The notes: a model not told the origin generated them from the sequence alone. 64,000 nt of DNA from Sialis fuliginosa (GCA_961205875.1 OY540812.1:27413098-27477097); one strand, 5' to 3'. Positions 35,681-47,637 are shown, counted from the first letter of the stretch. Made by a program: numbers and translations.

Positions 35681-35930
35681 TGAGGCTTCCGCAGTGATCT
35701 GGATATAGATTTTAGCTTCTGGGTGTAAGCCGCGTCAATTTGGTCGTGTTAGGTTACACATTACAGTGGACATCTTCATGGCTCTACTAACCTTAACTTT
35801 TAGAAGAGCCCTGAAGAAGTCCACTGCAATGTGTGATGAAACGTTGGTCGATAACACGACCATATTGACGCGGCTTACAACAAGAACTCAAAATCCATAA
35901 AGATACAGATGATGCACTGAACTGCTGAGG
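35681..35930. mobile_element. Foldback element, same family, one core degraded
   Basis: Starts TGAGGCTTCCGCAGTGATCT and mirrors through the centre near 35790. The right arm keeps CTGAAGAA-GTCCACTGCAATGTGTGAT-GAAACG (35811-35846); the left arm has lost the GAAACG block. The right end is diverged, so the boundary is approximate. Confidence 0.65.
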
Positions 35931-36357
35931 TTTTTACAATAATATCTGTATCGTCACTTGTGTTCATTGTAATGCCCAAGAGTGCGTCAACGCACACTAG
36001 ATATTTCGTTTGTTTATTTTCAACTAAACATAAACAATTAATTTTTTTAATATGTCTATTCGTAAGATAGACCCATTAACGATACAGTAAGAGTAAACAA
36101 ATACTGATAACTATCACAGGTTATTTAAATTTACTGAAATTGTAAACATGTGCGTAAATTCTCTTTTTTACGTGTTTTTAAATATGAATAATAATTATAA
36201 CAAAAATAATATAACTATTCTATTTTGGCAGAATGAAAGAAAGTCTCTTCTTCTGACAAACTCATATAATAATAAAAGAAAACAAAAATTTTATATCACT
36301 AAAAAAAAATAGTTTCATAATGTTGCGTTGACGCACTCTTGGGCGTTAATGGGTTAA

Positions 36358-37533
36358 GGCGGTACTTCACATGTGATGCGTATTGGTGATGTAGATGTGA
36401 CAAATATTTGTTATGTTTGTAAATATCTCAAATTGGTCATCCACACATGATGTTCAAACTTTATTTGACAAATAATGCAGATGGATCAGTAAAAAATTAT
36501 TAATGAATATTAATTTCATAATTGTTTTTAGCAAAAAAATGTTTTAATTGCAATAAACTTATTATTATTAAAACAAAATAAAACAAATAAAATCCCCCCC
36601 CCCCCAAAAAACTACCTAGCATCCCTTCTAAAAAATCTTTCTAGCACAAAAAACTTATTTACCCCCCCCCCTCCTCCCCAAAAAATTCCGCCCCGAATTA
36701 CCTTCTTTAAAAAGGGTCACCCTATTAGAAACCAAAATTATAGTAACGATTATGTTTTATATTTATAAAAATTGGACTAATTGAGAAAGCCAGGTGTGGA
36801 GGGTAAAAACAGATATTTGCGTATTGAAACCCTTTGATGCGCGCTCAAAAACCGACTTTCGACGGATTGATATTTGCGTATTGGCCATGTTTGGCAATAC
36901 ATAGCAAACTAAGCCAATATGACCATCTACACATTGGTATAATAGGCATGATGCCAGTAACAAAGTATCACTGAAATTATGATTTTAAATAATGAAATAA
37001 GTTAACAAGATTCTAAAAAATGAATTTATTTTTATATTAAAAGCGAGATTAATATGATTTTTGTTAAAATAAAAACGCAAAATGCAGCAATCCGCCATTT
37101 TTGATAAAAAATCAGTCAGAGTGGGTGACGTCACGGCTACGTAAACGTCATTTTTGTTTCATTAATATCTTTACTGTTTATAAATTATTTTGTGGTTTTA
37201 AATTATCAATTTACTCAGTTTTGTATTACCAAAAGTAAAACCGAGAAACATTAGCGATGGAACAAGGATTTATTATAGTTGACAAGGAGTGTTTACATAG
37301 GCGTGACGTCAAAAATGCGCCATGACACCTGCGAGCGTTTTGGCGTCAAACTCAAAATTAGTTTTAAAAAGGTCAATTTTTGTGATTAAACCTTTATTTT
37401 CTGCAGAAATAAGCATTTTTTTGGAAATTAGACACGTAAGATCACCATAAAATAGTTTTTAAAAATTAGGCATCATGCCTATTGTACAAACATGACAAAT
37501 ATTTGTCTCGTATCACCATGTGAAGTGCCGCCT
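36358..37533. mobile_element. TTAA-flanked inverted-repeat element
   Basis: Left GGCGGTACTTCACATG and right CATGTGAAGTGCCGCC are inverted, flanked by TTAA at 36354-36357 and 37534-37537; inside, ACAAATATTTGT and ATGTTTGTA also pair. Poly-C tracts at 36595-36605 and 36662-36671. The MITE at 36942-37482 is inserted near its right end. Its left TTAA is the right TTAA of the preceding element. Confidence 0.7.
36942..37482. mobile_element. AATAGGCATGATGCC-family MITE, copy 2
   Basis: Full-length relative of 15359-15901 in the same orientation, with ends ATAGGCATGATGCC and GGCATCATGCCTAT. It splits the host element's right subterminal sequence. The right-hand TA appears mutated to TG. Confidence 0.8.
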
Positions 37534-37537
37534 TTAA

Positions 37538-38639
37538 ACCATATACAAACACGTAGCAAACAATATCTGATACATCGACACCTAACTTAAACTCGTAGTT
37601 GACTTATACGCATGCGCTTTTCATCCATCTTTCTCTTATACATCTACTCATCGCTCTCTCACGTATATGCACACACATTCAAACTCACGCGCTGATTCTG
37701 GCCTTCCACATTCCCCGTCTCTTTAGCATTTCATGTTTGATTATTTGACTAACGTGTCGAGGTTATTCCAATTCACTAATCTCACTTCAGAAGTTTCACT
37801 TCAAGAATGAAGCAATGGTACTCGGGTATCATAAATTTTCATATTATAAAAAACTTATAAAACCATTGAGCTAAAGACATTCAACATTAATTCTATTATA
37901 ACTCACAAAAACATAGATATTATATTCTAAATTGTAAAATGATAAATATTATTTAAAACAAACATTTTGAAACTCAATTCCATTGCCAGTATTTCTTGAA
38001 ACGTTATTCAAATTAGCTACGCGTACATCGAAAGTGTTTTCATGAATAATTCCCAAACTTTTCATTTAAAGCCATAAAATTGCAATATTGCTACCATACA
38101 GATGGGATTCCTATATCCTTTAAGAAAGTCCTTTGTAAAAGTAAACTTGTGTGTTTAATTAATATTTAACTATACGAAATCAAAAGATTTAAATAACATC
38201 ATGAATATTATACGTTTATTAAAATGTACAAAAATATTTTATACTGAAATAAGACTAAAAAGAAACAAGATTGGGATGGGGTGAGATCCTTTAGGTCCAC
38301 ACAATCAACTTCACAACATAGTATGATTATAAATACTTGAATACTGATTATTTTTTGTTTCCGTATAGTTTATGTGAATATTTTTTTAATATGTATATGA
38401 AAAAATTAAATGGAATTGGTCCGATATAAAATTAACCTTTGTATAATGAATATTAGTTTTGTAATATTCTAATGTCAATAATATAACACACATTTTTAGA
38501 ATAACTAATTTGACAATTAGAATTAAATTGTATTTGTTTTATAAAACGTAACTAGTCTGACAATTTAAATTTAATTGCGTTTGTTTCCAAGGCAATATGA
38601 ATTGTAGACTTATTTATTAGTATTTAAAATTAAAATTTT
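37538..38639. other. Intronic AT-rich sequence, nothing recognised
   Basis: No supported feature. CTCTCTCACG-like words around 37630-37690 only. Confidence 0.4.
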
Positions 38640-39125
38640 GAAGGAGGTTTTCACCTTTCACCCCTTCTATGACTGTTTAGGCACGATAACAAAAAAAATA
38701 CTGAAATACATTTTTCATTATTTGTATTGTAGAATATATATGCTAAATTTCAAGTAAATCCGACCAAATATAAACTTTACACCCCTTTTTACCTCCTTAG
38801 GGGTTGAATTAACAAAAAAATACTAAAATATGTACGTTTTTCATTTTTTTTTTTAAGGAATGTATAATAAAACACCACTATGACAAACAAGTTTTTCTCG
38901 ATTTAATGTGAGCAAATAAAGAAAAATCTATTAAAAAAATCAAAAATAGGAGCTTTAAAAATCAATTTTTCGATAAAATGGAATCGAGATCGGAAACTCT
39001 AAAATTAAATTATTAATTACTGTAGATTTGGACACCCCGTATTAACCATTGGACAGTAGGTGGCAAACCAAATAAAAGATAGTTTTTCACAAAACCGCGG
39101 GGCCCCCAGATACGCGGCTACATGG
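38640..39125 (+). repeat. Repeat fragments, incl. relative of the hAT element at 50132
   Basis: 38862-39119 matches 50571-50830 (TGTATAATAAAACACCACT, GGAGCTTTAAAAATC, AATCGAGATCGGAAAC, ATTGGACAGTAGGTGGCA, CGCGGGGCCC). 38640-38820 holds CACCCCTTCTATGACTG and ACCTCCTTAGGGGTTGAAT, typical of dispersed repeat family A surroundings. No full ends. Confidence 0.55.
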
Positions 39126-40097
39126 CTAATCCGGCACTGCACTCACAATCAGAGCAGCTATCACGCTGGTTTTGGTTTCGAGTATTAGATCTACGAGGTA
39201 TAAGTATAAAATATAAATCAACGTTAAGAAACATTTTAAAGTAGTGCAATTAGTAGCAGTTTAAATATTATAGAAATGGTGGCATTACAATGTATTTTAC
39301 AATTGCATTAGATTATAATTTTGAGTGCTGGTAATTTCCTTTTTTTCAGTATTACTATCTGAAATATGACCTGGGAATTTTTTTTTACAATTTAAAAAAA
39401 AAATTTTATGAAGATTTTAATAATAACAAAAATTAACTTTTATCTACGTTTTGAAGGTAGTACAATTAGAATCTGTTTTTATTTCGGACACGACTTTGTG
39501 AAGATATTACAATACAGATTATAAAAAATTATATTATTTGTGAACTGAAATAAATGACACGTTCTGTCTTTTACGTTACACCACAGTCCACTGAGAGTTA
39601 GTTGGGGGAAAGGGGATATATTGACGCTTTACTGGAGGGGGGGCTATCATGCAATATATATTACTTAATTTTCAAAGGAAGAAAATACCTGTATACAAAT
39701 GCATTACATTTAATTATAATGTAATACATTTTTGAAAATATGTTCACTGTTTCCCATATATAGTTTATATTTTAAAATTACATTTACCTCAAAAACCAGG
39801 TTTCATTTTTAATCAAGAGTTATTAAATTTACATCAGTGGAAAAGTGTATACATATATAACGAGGAAAACAAAAAATAAAAGTAATTTTAATTTATAAGA
39901 CCATTATGCACGTGTGCAAAATGTCCATAATTAAAATGTCATGTTGAAAAATTAATAGAATATAAGGAAAATAGTACTCAAACTTGTAGCTTGATACTTT
40001 AATGACTTAATTGTTCAGTTCTTATGCTTTTTCGATGTTTAATGGAAGTGTAGGAACTTGAATATATGTATGTATCATGAGTTTTATAGCATAATTA
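39126..40097. other. Intronic sequence with a family A fragment
   Basis: 39425-39520 is family A on the minus strand (copy 3, truncated). The rest is AT-rich with no recognised feature. Confidence 0.45.
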
Positions 40098-40308
40098 CAC
40101 AGACACACAAAAAAAGCGTGCGATACCAAAAAAGCGACGTAATATACAATAGTATTGGTCGAGCATAGTCGAAATCAATTTTTTGGAATTTTCTGCTAAT
40201 CAGTTTTTTTTTATTTGAGCTTGAATTTTGATTTAGACTATGCTCGACCAATACTACAAAAAATAAGTCGCTTTTTTGGTATCGCACACTTTTTTTTGTG
40301 TGGCTATG
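40098..40308. mobile_element. 211-bp foldback MITE
   Basis: The arms pair over about 80 bp each: CACAGACACACAAAAAAAGC, GATACCAAAAAAGCGAC and TATTGGTCGAGCATAGTC on the left, inverted on the right with few mismatches. Target-site duplication is unclear. Confidence 0.8.
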
Positions 40309-41270
40309 TCATCGAAGATTTTATTATCTTAATAAATATTTATTGATATTTATATTGATAAAAATACAATTAAAAAATATTGGTTGTGGGATATAATGCA
40401 TAGGTTTTTAGAGCAGCCAGTTGCATGGGCATTCATCGACTTATATATGGCTGATTCTCAAAAAAAATATAAATTGTTGTCCTTTCTGATTTCTATAAAA
40501 CGAGATCGAAACTTAAAGTTAAGGAGATTCTCTTATGAAACTACATCAGTAGGTGTACCAAATTGTATATTAATTTTATTTCAGTTATTATAAATTGTAA
40601 AAATATATTAAAATTTATACCTCAAAAATCATTCCCTCACTGTGTCCCAACCACCAAATTTAAATACATTTCTAATTTGTTTCGAAAAGTTTTCTAGAAT
40701 GTGTTTAATAACTTATTATTTATTCATTTATAACAATATTCGCTATTTAAAAATGTACAACAGTAAGTAAAACACAAACAGAAAAAAACAGAAAATAAAT
40801 TTACAAGTATGTCCTTAAGCCTTAAAAAACGAATCATTCCCTCACAATTTCTGTAACAGTGAAATTAGACCGTAATTTTAAATCTATCTGAACGCAGTGT
40901 TATTGTTTTTATAATGTGGCAATACTGACATTAAAAAATTAATATGGCGAAAGGGCTGAGTGTTGAAGTGTATTGTTGAAATTGTTTTAAAGTATTATTA
41001 CCCAAATTTACATTTTCGCTTGTCATTCCCTCACTAAGTTATCATTCCCTCACTAATACACTAAGCTATCATATCCTCACTTTTCAATTTTTGTTTTAAC
41101 CCCCTTTAAAGTCAAAAATATTGGGGACCACTATAACCCTTCAGAAAATTACCCTATGTTTTATTATATTTACGAAAGAAATTGTACATTATTAAAAAAA
41201 AAACACAATATAACAAAATCATTTTTCTACTTTTTCTGAGAATCAGCGATATATGAATTAACAAACAAAT
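40309..41270. repeat. Intron segment with repeated CATTCCCTCAC words
   Basis: CATTCCCTCAC occurs at 40630-40640, 40835-40845, 41024-41034 and 41043-41053, with a degenerate copy at 41070-41080. Spacing is irregular (about 200, 190, 19, 27). Class unknown. Confidence 0.5.
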
Positions 41271-42047
41271 AAAACGGCCAAGTGCGTGTTGGGCACGCAC
41301 ATGATAGGTTTCCGTAGTCATTACGATTTATAAACAAGAGTTATTTCAACGGACGCTCTGATAACGACATTTAAATGCAAATATATCGTGACTGAAGGGT
41401 TCAAATCAAAAGGTCATATGACATTTTTTGTTGCATTTTAGGAGACCTATCTAAAGATACCCCACTCAATGGGGTAAGTGACAATAAATTTGAGTACAAT
41501 TTTCAGTCTATGGGAGGGGGTCCAAAATAATTTTGACAGTGTTCGTTATAATTTTCAGTGAAAGTACTAATTCAAAGCTACATTCTGAATTTTTCAGATT
41601 TTTTGAATAGATAAATTAGAAATTAGGGTGGGAGGGACGCTTCGATAACGAAATTTAAATGCAAATATATCGTGACTGAACGGTTAAAATCAAAAGATCA
41701 TTTAACAGTTTTTGTTCGTTATCTAAAGACACCCCACTTAATGGATTAAGTGAAATTTTTTTTTTGAAAATACTTTTCAGTCTATGGAAAGGGAATCCAA
41801 AAAAAAAATTTTTTTTTCAAAAATATTATCATTTCTGTTTTTGGGTTATCAGTCTTCGTCTGTATACCAAATTTCATCTTAATCGGCTTAAAATTTTTGA
41901 GGACGGACATGGCAAAACTATAAGCTTATTAGTCTTCATTAATTTATATACCAAATTTTATCTTAATCGGCTTAAAATTTTTGAGGACGGACGGACGGAC
42001 ATGGCGAAACTATAAGGTTTCCTTGTTTTCTACGGAAACCTAAAAAA
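41271..42047 (+). mobile_element. Insect dispersed repeat (CGGCCAAGTGCG...CTACGGAAACC)
   Basis: Starts AAAACGGCCAAGTGCGTG and TAGGTTTCCGTAG, ends GACGGACGGACATGGCGAAA, ACTATAAGG and CTACGGAAACCTAAAAAA. I recognise this order from a repeat family common in insect genomes. The interior is internally duplicated (AAATATATCGTGACTGAA at 41377 and 41660; TTTCATCTTAATCGGCTTAA twice). The 83-residue frame here is spurious. Confidence 0.6.
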
Positions 42048-42625
42048 GCTATATTTTTTACGGATTTTCATAATATATAAATATATTGTTAAACTTGCTC
42101 AAATAATATGTCTCATTAATAATTTCGAACAATTTTGTGTTTGTTTTTTGAAAACTACGCGTATTTTAACTTTTTATATATGCATTTAATACGTTCATAT
42201 TATATTTTCACCCCATTTATTTTTCTTTCAGAACATTGTCATTGAACAGAAATATTACATAGCGAAAAATATGAAAAGATGCAAAGACAATATTTGTTAT
42301 TTTTTATGTTCTTCATTTCAACATTAAAAAGTATGAATGTTTTGAATGTTCGGTTATGTACCGTGTGTTTGAATCAAATATTTGTTTTGGGAAACTTTAA
42401 TTAAATTTTCTTTTTCTAAAATTCCTTTGTGGTTTTCTATCTAAATACGATTTTAAATTAATTAAATTATATTATACAATTAAAATATATTTGTATTATT
42501 TCCCAAAGAATTATTCACTTTTACAACATTTCCCCGTGGCTTCATCCGCGTCACTGGTTGGTACCATATCCCTACCAAGAGGGGCTGGTTTAATCAATAC
42601 TACAACTGCCAAAAAAATTCGTTTA
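42048..42625. other. Intronic AT-rich sequence, nothing recognised
   Basis: No supported feature. Confidence 0.4.
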
Positions 42626-42633
42626 ATCTTTAT

Positions 42634-43028
42634 TAGAGGTGTACCGAAATTCCTGCCGGAATTCACGTCTAACGTCACTACTATTATATTTTAAATATAA
42701 ATACATAGATTATTATCTTAAATTAATATAACATTATTCTATATTATGGTCTTTCTTTAATTAAATACATTAAATTATAAAAATTGTGTTTTCTACAAAT
42801 TCTGAAATTTGTATAGCTTCGTAAAACTATTTGTATAGCTATAATTTCATTAAATTATTCGTATAGCATTAATTTTGTTAAATTATTTGTATAGTATACG
42901 TTTTTTTCGATCAAATGTAATTACATTTATAGTGTCAATAATAATATAATATAAAAATAATAATAATATAATAGTAGTGACATTAAATCTACAACGTGAG
43001 TTCCGGCCAGAATTTCGATACACCTCTA
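42634..43028. mobile_element. hAT MITE, perfect 8-bp duplication
   Basis: Ends TAGAGGTGTACCGAAATTC and GAATTTCGATACACCTCTA are inverted; ATCTTTAT duplicated at 42626-42633 and 43029-43036. The AAYGTCACTACTATT word occurs inverted at both inner edges (42671-42685, 42970-42984), so a second insertion may fill the centre. Confidence 0.85.
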
Positions 43029-43044
43029 ATCTTTATACATTTTT

Positions 43045-43541
43045 AGGGTTTCGTTCCTCAAAATGAAAAAAAAACAGAACTCTTATAAGATCACTTTCTT
43101 GTTCATCAGTCTGTTTGATCGTTAAGACTCATTTTCTCAGGAACGGCTAGAGGTATCAAGTTGATATTAATATAAAATACTATTGTCTACAGCTTTATAA
43201 TCCTGTAAAAAATCACGTTTCTAATTCAATGCAATAAAAAGATACTGCTTTTCAAAGCGTATTTTGATACTTACAGACTCACGGACTGATCATCAAAACC
43301 TATAGAGTTTTCTCGTTGACCTAAAATTTTGAAATTTAGCATGAAGGAAGGTCTCAGCACAAGTAAAGTAAAATATCCGAAAATCAGTAATTTTAAAATC
43401 TATGTGGAATAATTACTTCAAAAAATTAATTTAGCAGTTTCTTTCATACAGTGTCTACGTAAAGACGCTTCGTGAATCGGGTCCATTGTTTATGTAACTA
43501 ACCATTGTCAATAATTAATTTTTACAATGGTACCGAACCCT
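43045..43541 (+). mobile_element. Insect inverted-repeat element (AGGGTTTCGTTCC)
   Basis: Left TAGGGTTTCGTTCCTCAAAA and right ATGGTACCGAACCCT are imperfect inverted repeats. The left flank continues TATAAGATCACTTTCTTGTT, a phrase I know from insect repeats of this kind. No coding capacity. Confidence 0.6.
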
Positions 43542-43609
43542 CAGGACGCGAGTAAATAATTATATAATCAAATATTATTCATAAATTTACTTAATACATT
43601 CTTGCCATA

Positions 43610-44093
43610 GGGTCGAACGGGGTAAATATGAAACATCAAAAAATGGGGTAAAAGTGAAACAAGCTTGCATCTAAAAAAACTAATTTGTTTATAGGAGAAT
43701 TATAAAAACTGACATCATCATTAAAGGTTTGTTAAAGTGACCTGAAAATATGAATCGCCTAATAAGTGATGTGTCACTCCTACAGATTTCCCTGTTAGTC
43801 GATGTCAAAACGTGTGAATTAAATTTTAATTCTATGCACAACACTTTCTGTATAGCCCAGATATTAATTTAAATTACAATTATTACACTTTTTCCCAAAT
43901 TAGAGGTTAAAAATGAAACACATTTTTTTCATTTTTAAAGTCCGTGTTGTATCGTACAGTTCAAATAACGTTAGTATTTAAAATGGTTATTCATAAAAGC
44001 ATCTAGTAGAAAAAATTAAAGTAAATTTGTATCGTTAACTGTCAAAAAATATGAAAGATTTGTATTTTGTTTCACTTTTACCCCAGTTGACCC
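43610..44093. mobile_element. TA-flanked MITE, GGGTCGAACGGGGTAAA ends
   Basis: Left GGGTCGAACGGGGTAAATAT and right ACTTTTACCCCAGTTGACCC, with TGAAAC/GTTTCA inside, are flanked by TA at 43608-43609 and 44094-44095. Non-coding. Confidence 0.8.
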
Positions 44094-44095
44094 TA

Positions 44096-44634
44096 TATTA
44101 AATATCGTATGGGTACTAAAACTATTTCTAAGATCTTAAGCTTTCTAACAAGGAAAGTACAATCAAAATCGGTTTAATAGTTTTCATTTCAAGATGAATA
44201 ATATTGTCGATATAACGACGTATCTATAGACATTCAAAAAGTATAAAATATTCTCATTGTATACCTAGACAGAGTCTACAGGTTTATATACAGGAGATAA
44301 GATTTGTTTTTTGGTATTTTATTACAGTATGTGCAAAAAATTATATACATTTATATATGTTGTACACAAGAGAAGACTATTTTCACGTTTTAAGTTTCCA
44401 TTACCTTTCTTAGTGTTTCCTGTGCTATCAGGTAATTTCTTCTCCAATATTCGCTTTCAACTACTATAAATTTTGCAAACACAGGAAAAAGTCTGGTGCG
44501 CTCAGATCTGGTGAACAACATTATCGTTTTTCGATACGAATCGATTACGAAAGTGTTTCCTTAAAATTCGCATTGTTTCTCTCGCTGTCGTCTATTAGCT
44601 ATGGCATTTAAAAAAATTTGATCCATTACTGTTT
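44096..44634. other. Intronic AT-rich sequence
   Basis: Nothing recognised. Confidence 0.4.
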
Positions 44635-44642
44635 AGTCACAT

Positions 44643-45620
44643 CTAGGGTTTGCAATCCCGCATACTTTTTTTTTCCCGCGGGAATTTTGCGGGAAATCCG
44701 CCAATCCCGCGGGATACCGCACATTTTCCAAAATTTTTATTATTCATGCTTAAAGTTACTATTATTTAGTTAACATGACAATCAACTAATAAAAAATAGT
44801 TTCATAGCGGTAACATATGATACGTAAACGTAACACGTACCGTATAGACTGATGTAAAATCTATAAAATACACCTGTAAATAAGAGGTTGTCTAATCTGT
44901 TAGGTACTACTTTTGTCTTTTTGTTCGATTATCCATTTCAATTTTTTTAACTCCTTGGTTGCGTATAAATTAGCCCTTGTTTTATTCGTAGGTCACCTTT
45001 TACGCCGCACCGGTATATGCGGTATTTCACGTAAAACTAAACTACTAAATATCATTATTTACGGTTGTATTTTAGAGACAATACTATTAAAAAAATATCG
45101 TGTAGATTGTATAGAAAAAGATAGTGAGAAAACACGAATTTTGTATTTTACATTTTTGTGGTTAACTTTCATTTAATCTGTCATTCTTCTTAATTTTTGT
45201 ATTTTGTATTTTTTATGTTTTTTTTGTTGTTGTAATCTGCGGACTGTTTAAGCCTTTTTCGTCGCCTGAGTCGCGCGAATCCTGGCATATTTTAATCGGT
45301 TGCGCGTTCACATTTTTCGAACGTTTTTTTTTTAATTCTGGAGGTATGTAACCACTTTACTAATCGTGAACAAGAGATATATAAAAAATTTCACTAGTTT
45401 CATATTCAGTCATCTCAGCCCTATTTTTTTTTTCAAAATAGTTACCTTTTTTATCCATATTTTCGCTTTACAAGTATTCAAAACGTACGCGACCTACAAA
45501 TTTAATGTTCGAAAAATTCCGCGCGGATCCCGCACTTTTTTTGCAGGATCCGCATATCTTCAAAACGTGTAGGATCCCGCGGAAATGAGGGATCTCGCAT
45601 TGCGGGATTGCAAACCCTAT
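44643..45620. mobile_element. 978-bp hAT-type element, perfect 8-bp duplication
   Basis: Ends CTAGGGTTTGCAATCCCGC and GCGGGATTGCAAACCCTAT are inverted; AGTCACAT duplicated at 44635-44642 and 45621-45628. Subterminal CCCGCGGGA/GGATCCCGC words repeat. Open frames of 87, 68 and 84 residues inside lack hAT transposase features. Confidence 0.88.
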
Positions 45621-45628
45621 AGTCACAT

Positions 45629-46336
45629 CATCATAATTTACCAAGAAGTAAAGTCCATAAATTGTGTGGCTGTAATTTCTTCTTGAAGAGCATCCTATAG
45701 AAAATGTGTACATCATCAACAAGCCACTAAATCTACCACAGTTTGAATCGAATATTCGAGCGAATATTACCTAGATATCACAAGATACACTAAGAAATAA
45801 AATGGAAAACTCCATTAAAAGTATAACAAAATGTTCACATTTACTTGACATAATTTTTGGCACATAATGTAAAAAAATATAAATTTCTGATTACATTTAT
45901 TTATTTATTACATTTCGTTCACAAGTTAAATTAAAGTAAATTTTAGATCTGAATTGATTATTTTCAAATTCTAATGACCGTTATTGGCAGAATACATAAG
46001 TATTTGTTGTATGTTATATATGTAACGAAGGAAATATCAAGTTATTAGGGTAGCTAATTTACAATCTACTAGCCCCTAAATCAGGCATGAGCAAAAACCA
46101 ACCCGTAGACCACATCCGGCCCGCTAGAGTAATTAGTCTGGCCTGCAACGATATTAATTTAATCTTAAAAAAGTTTTATACGCTCATATAGGTATTTTTT
46201 GCTTTTGCAAATGAAACATATTATACAATCCTGTATAATGTAGAAAATAAACTGCTATGACCACCACTAGACTTTTTTATACATCATTATACAGAAACCA
46301 ATATCTTGAAAACAGTATAACGAAAAAATAATTAGA
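45629..46336. other. Intronic sequence with a hAT-like end
   Basis: 46084-46150 (CAGGCATGAGCAAAAACCAA, CCGGCCCGCTAGAG) resembles one hAT end without a partner. The remainder is AT-rich. Confidence 0.4.
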
Positions 46337-46344
46337 GTATAAAT

Positions 46345-46652
46345 CAGGGCTTAGAACCGTTATTTTTTTCGTTCCGGTTCGAGAAAAAATATATTTCGGT
46401 TCGGTTTCAGTTTTCGTTCCGAAAAAAATAACAGTTTTCCAGTTTTCAGTTCAGCTCCGAGTGATTAATTAATTTTTTTTTATTCTATTAAAAATTTATT
46501 TTCTACCATAATTTAAAACATTTCATGGTAGAACATTTACTTGTACAACAATTGAAGTGGAGAATAAGAATAATAAGATCATGTTAACGCGCGTATTTTA
46601 ACTTGTACCGAACCGTTTTCAGTTTTCAATTCAGTTCCGGTTCGAAACCCTG
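46345..46652. mobile_element. 308-bp hAT MITE, perfect 8-bp duplication
   Basis: Ends CAGGGCTTAGAACCG and CGGTTCGAAACCCTG; GTATAAAT duplicated at 46337-46344 and 46653-46660. The interior repeats GTTCCGGTTC and CAGTTTTC words on both sides. Confidence 0.88.
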
Positions 46653-46660
46653 GTATAAAT

Positions 46661-47381
46661 ATAAGTTTATGGTATTTTCTATAACTTTTATTTCAAAAAG
46701 TTTTTGTTACATCATTTTTTTATTGTTGAAAAAAATGTCTATAAATTTTATTTAAAACATTTTGTCTTTTAGGTACCGTTTCAAAAATAATTAGAAAAAA
46801 AAATTGACAATAGTAAACATTCGTTTACAGTTTAATAAATAGATACTATTAATTACACCATTAGGATAATTCTGTTAAAATCTCGAGTTAGAATTTTTTT
46901 TGTGATTACGATACATTATACATGTGTTCCATAAGTAAAAATTGAACAATTTGAGCAAAATATACTTTTATAAAGAAATGATTCTAAATTCTCGTTTAAT
47001 ATAATTAATAATAATTAATGTAATATTCATAAGTACTTATTGTTAAACCGATTTTTTCAAATATCCATTTTAACCTTGCCTGAATCCATTCTATTTTGCA
47101 ACGATGTATGTTTGTGTCTGCCTGTCTGTAGACGCTGTAACTCAAAAACAACAATTCATCTCGGTAAAAATCATATTTTAGAAAAGGATTTTACATCTGG
47201 TAACAAATTTTCTCTTGTCAATTTTTGAATTTTTCTTATTATTTTAAAAAGAAAAAAATATGTTTTGGATAAAAGTTGTTGATATATTTTTTTACATAAT
47301 TAGACACGCGTACACTGTACATAGTACTGCATATGTAAGAAAGTCTCACGGCATCCACAGTAGTGTTTTCTTTGTAAATAA
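46661..47381. other. Intronic AT-rich sequence
   Basis: Nothing recognised. A TGTGTCTGCCTGTCTGTAGA run sits at about 47110. Confidence 0.4.
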
Positions 47382-47637
47382 ACGTACATTTTGCTCTTAA
47401 TTGTTAATTTTCTCTATGTATGACAACTGATGGAACATCTGTACAGTAAAAGTAAAAATTGTGGCAGGTGTTTTACAAAACTAGATAAAAAACAAAACAC
47501 GATCTTAACAAGTACGTTTTGCTTTTAATTGTTAATTTTCTTTATGTATGACGACTTATGGAACATCTGTACAGTAAAAGTAAAAATTGTGGCAGGTGTT
47601 TTACAAAACTAGATAAAAAAGAAAACACGTTTTGCTG
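47382..47637 (+). repeat. Tandem duplication, unit about 128 bp, two copies
   Basis: TTGTTAATTTTCT, TGGAACATCTGTACAGTAAA and AATTGTGGCAGGTGTTTTAC occur twice with only a few substitutions. The closeness of the copies implies a recent event. Confidence 0.8.

Larger units (their letters stand above)
34516..36353. mobile_element. piggyBac-like non-autonomous element, TTAA target
   Basis: Ends CCCATTAATACCCAA and TTGGGCGTTAATGGG are flanked by TTAA at 34512-34515 and 36354-36357. The word TTGACGCACTCTTGGGCG occurs internally at about 34658, at the right end (about 36328) and inverted near 35970, like the subterminal repeats of piggyBac elements. It has no intact transposase. Two foldback copies (34766-34987, 35681-35930) lie within it. 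Confidence 0.75.

Noticed and set aside
44913-45722. Three frames of 68-87 codons that might have been a hAT transposase
   Set aside because: All fall within or over the ends of the 44643-45620 element, and none shows hAT dimerisation or catalytic motifs.
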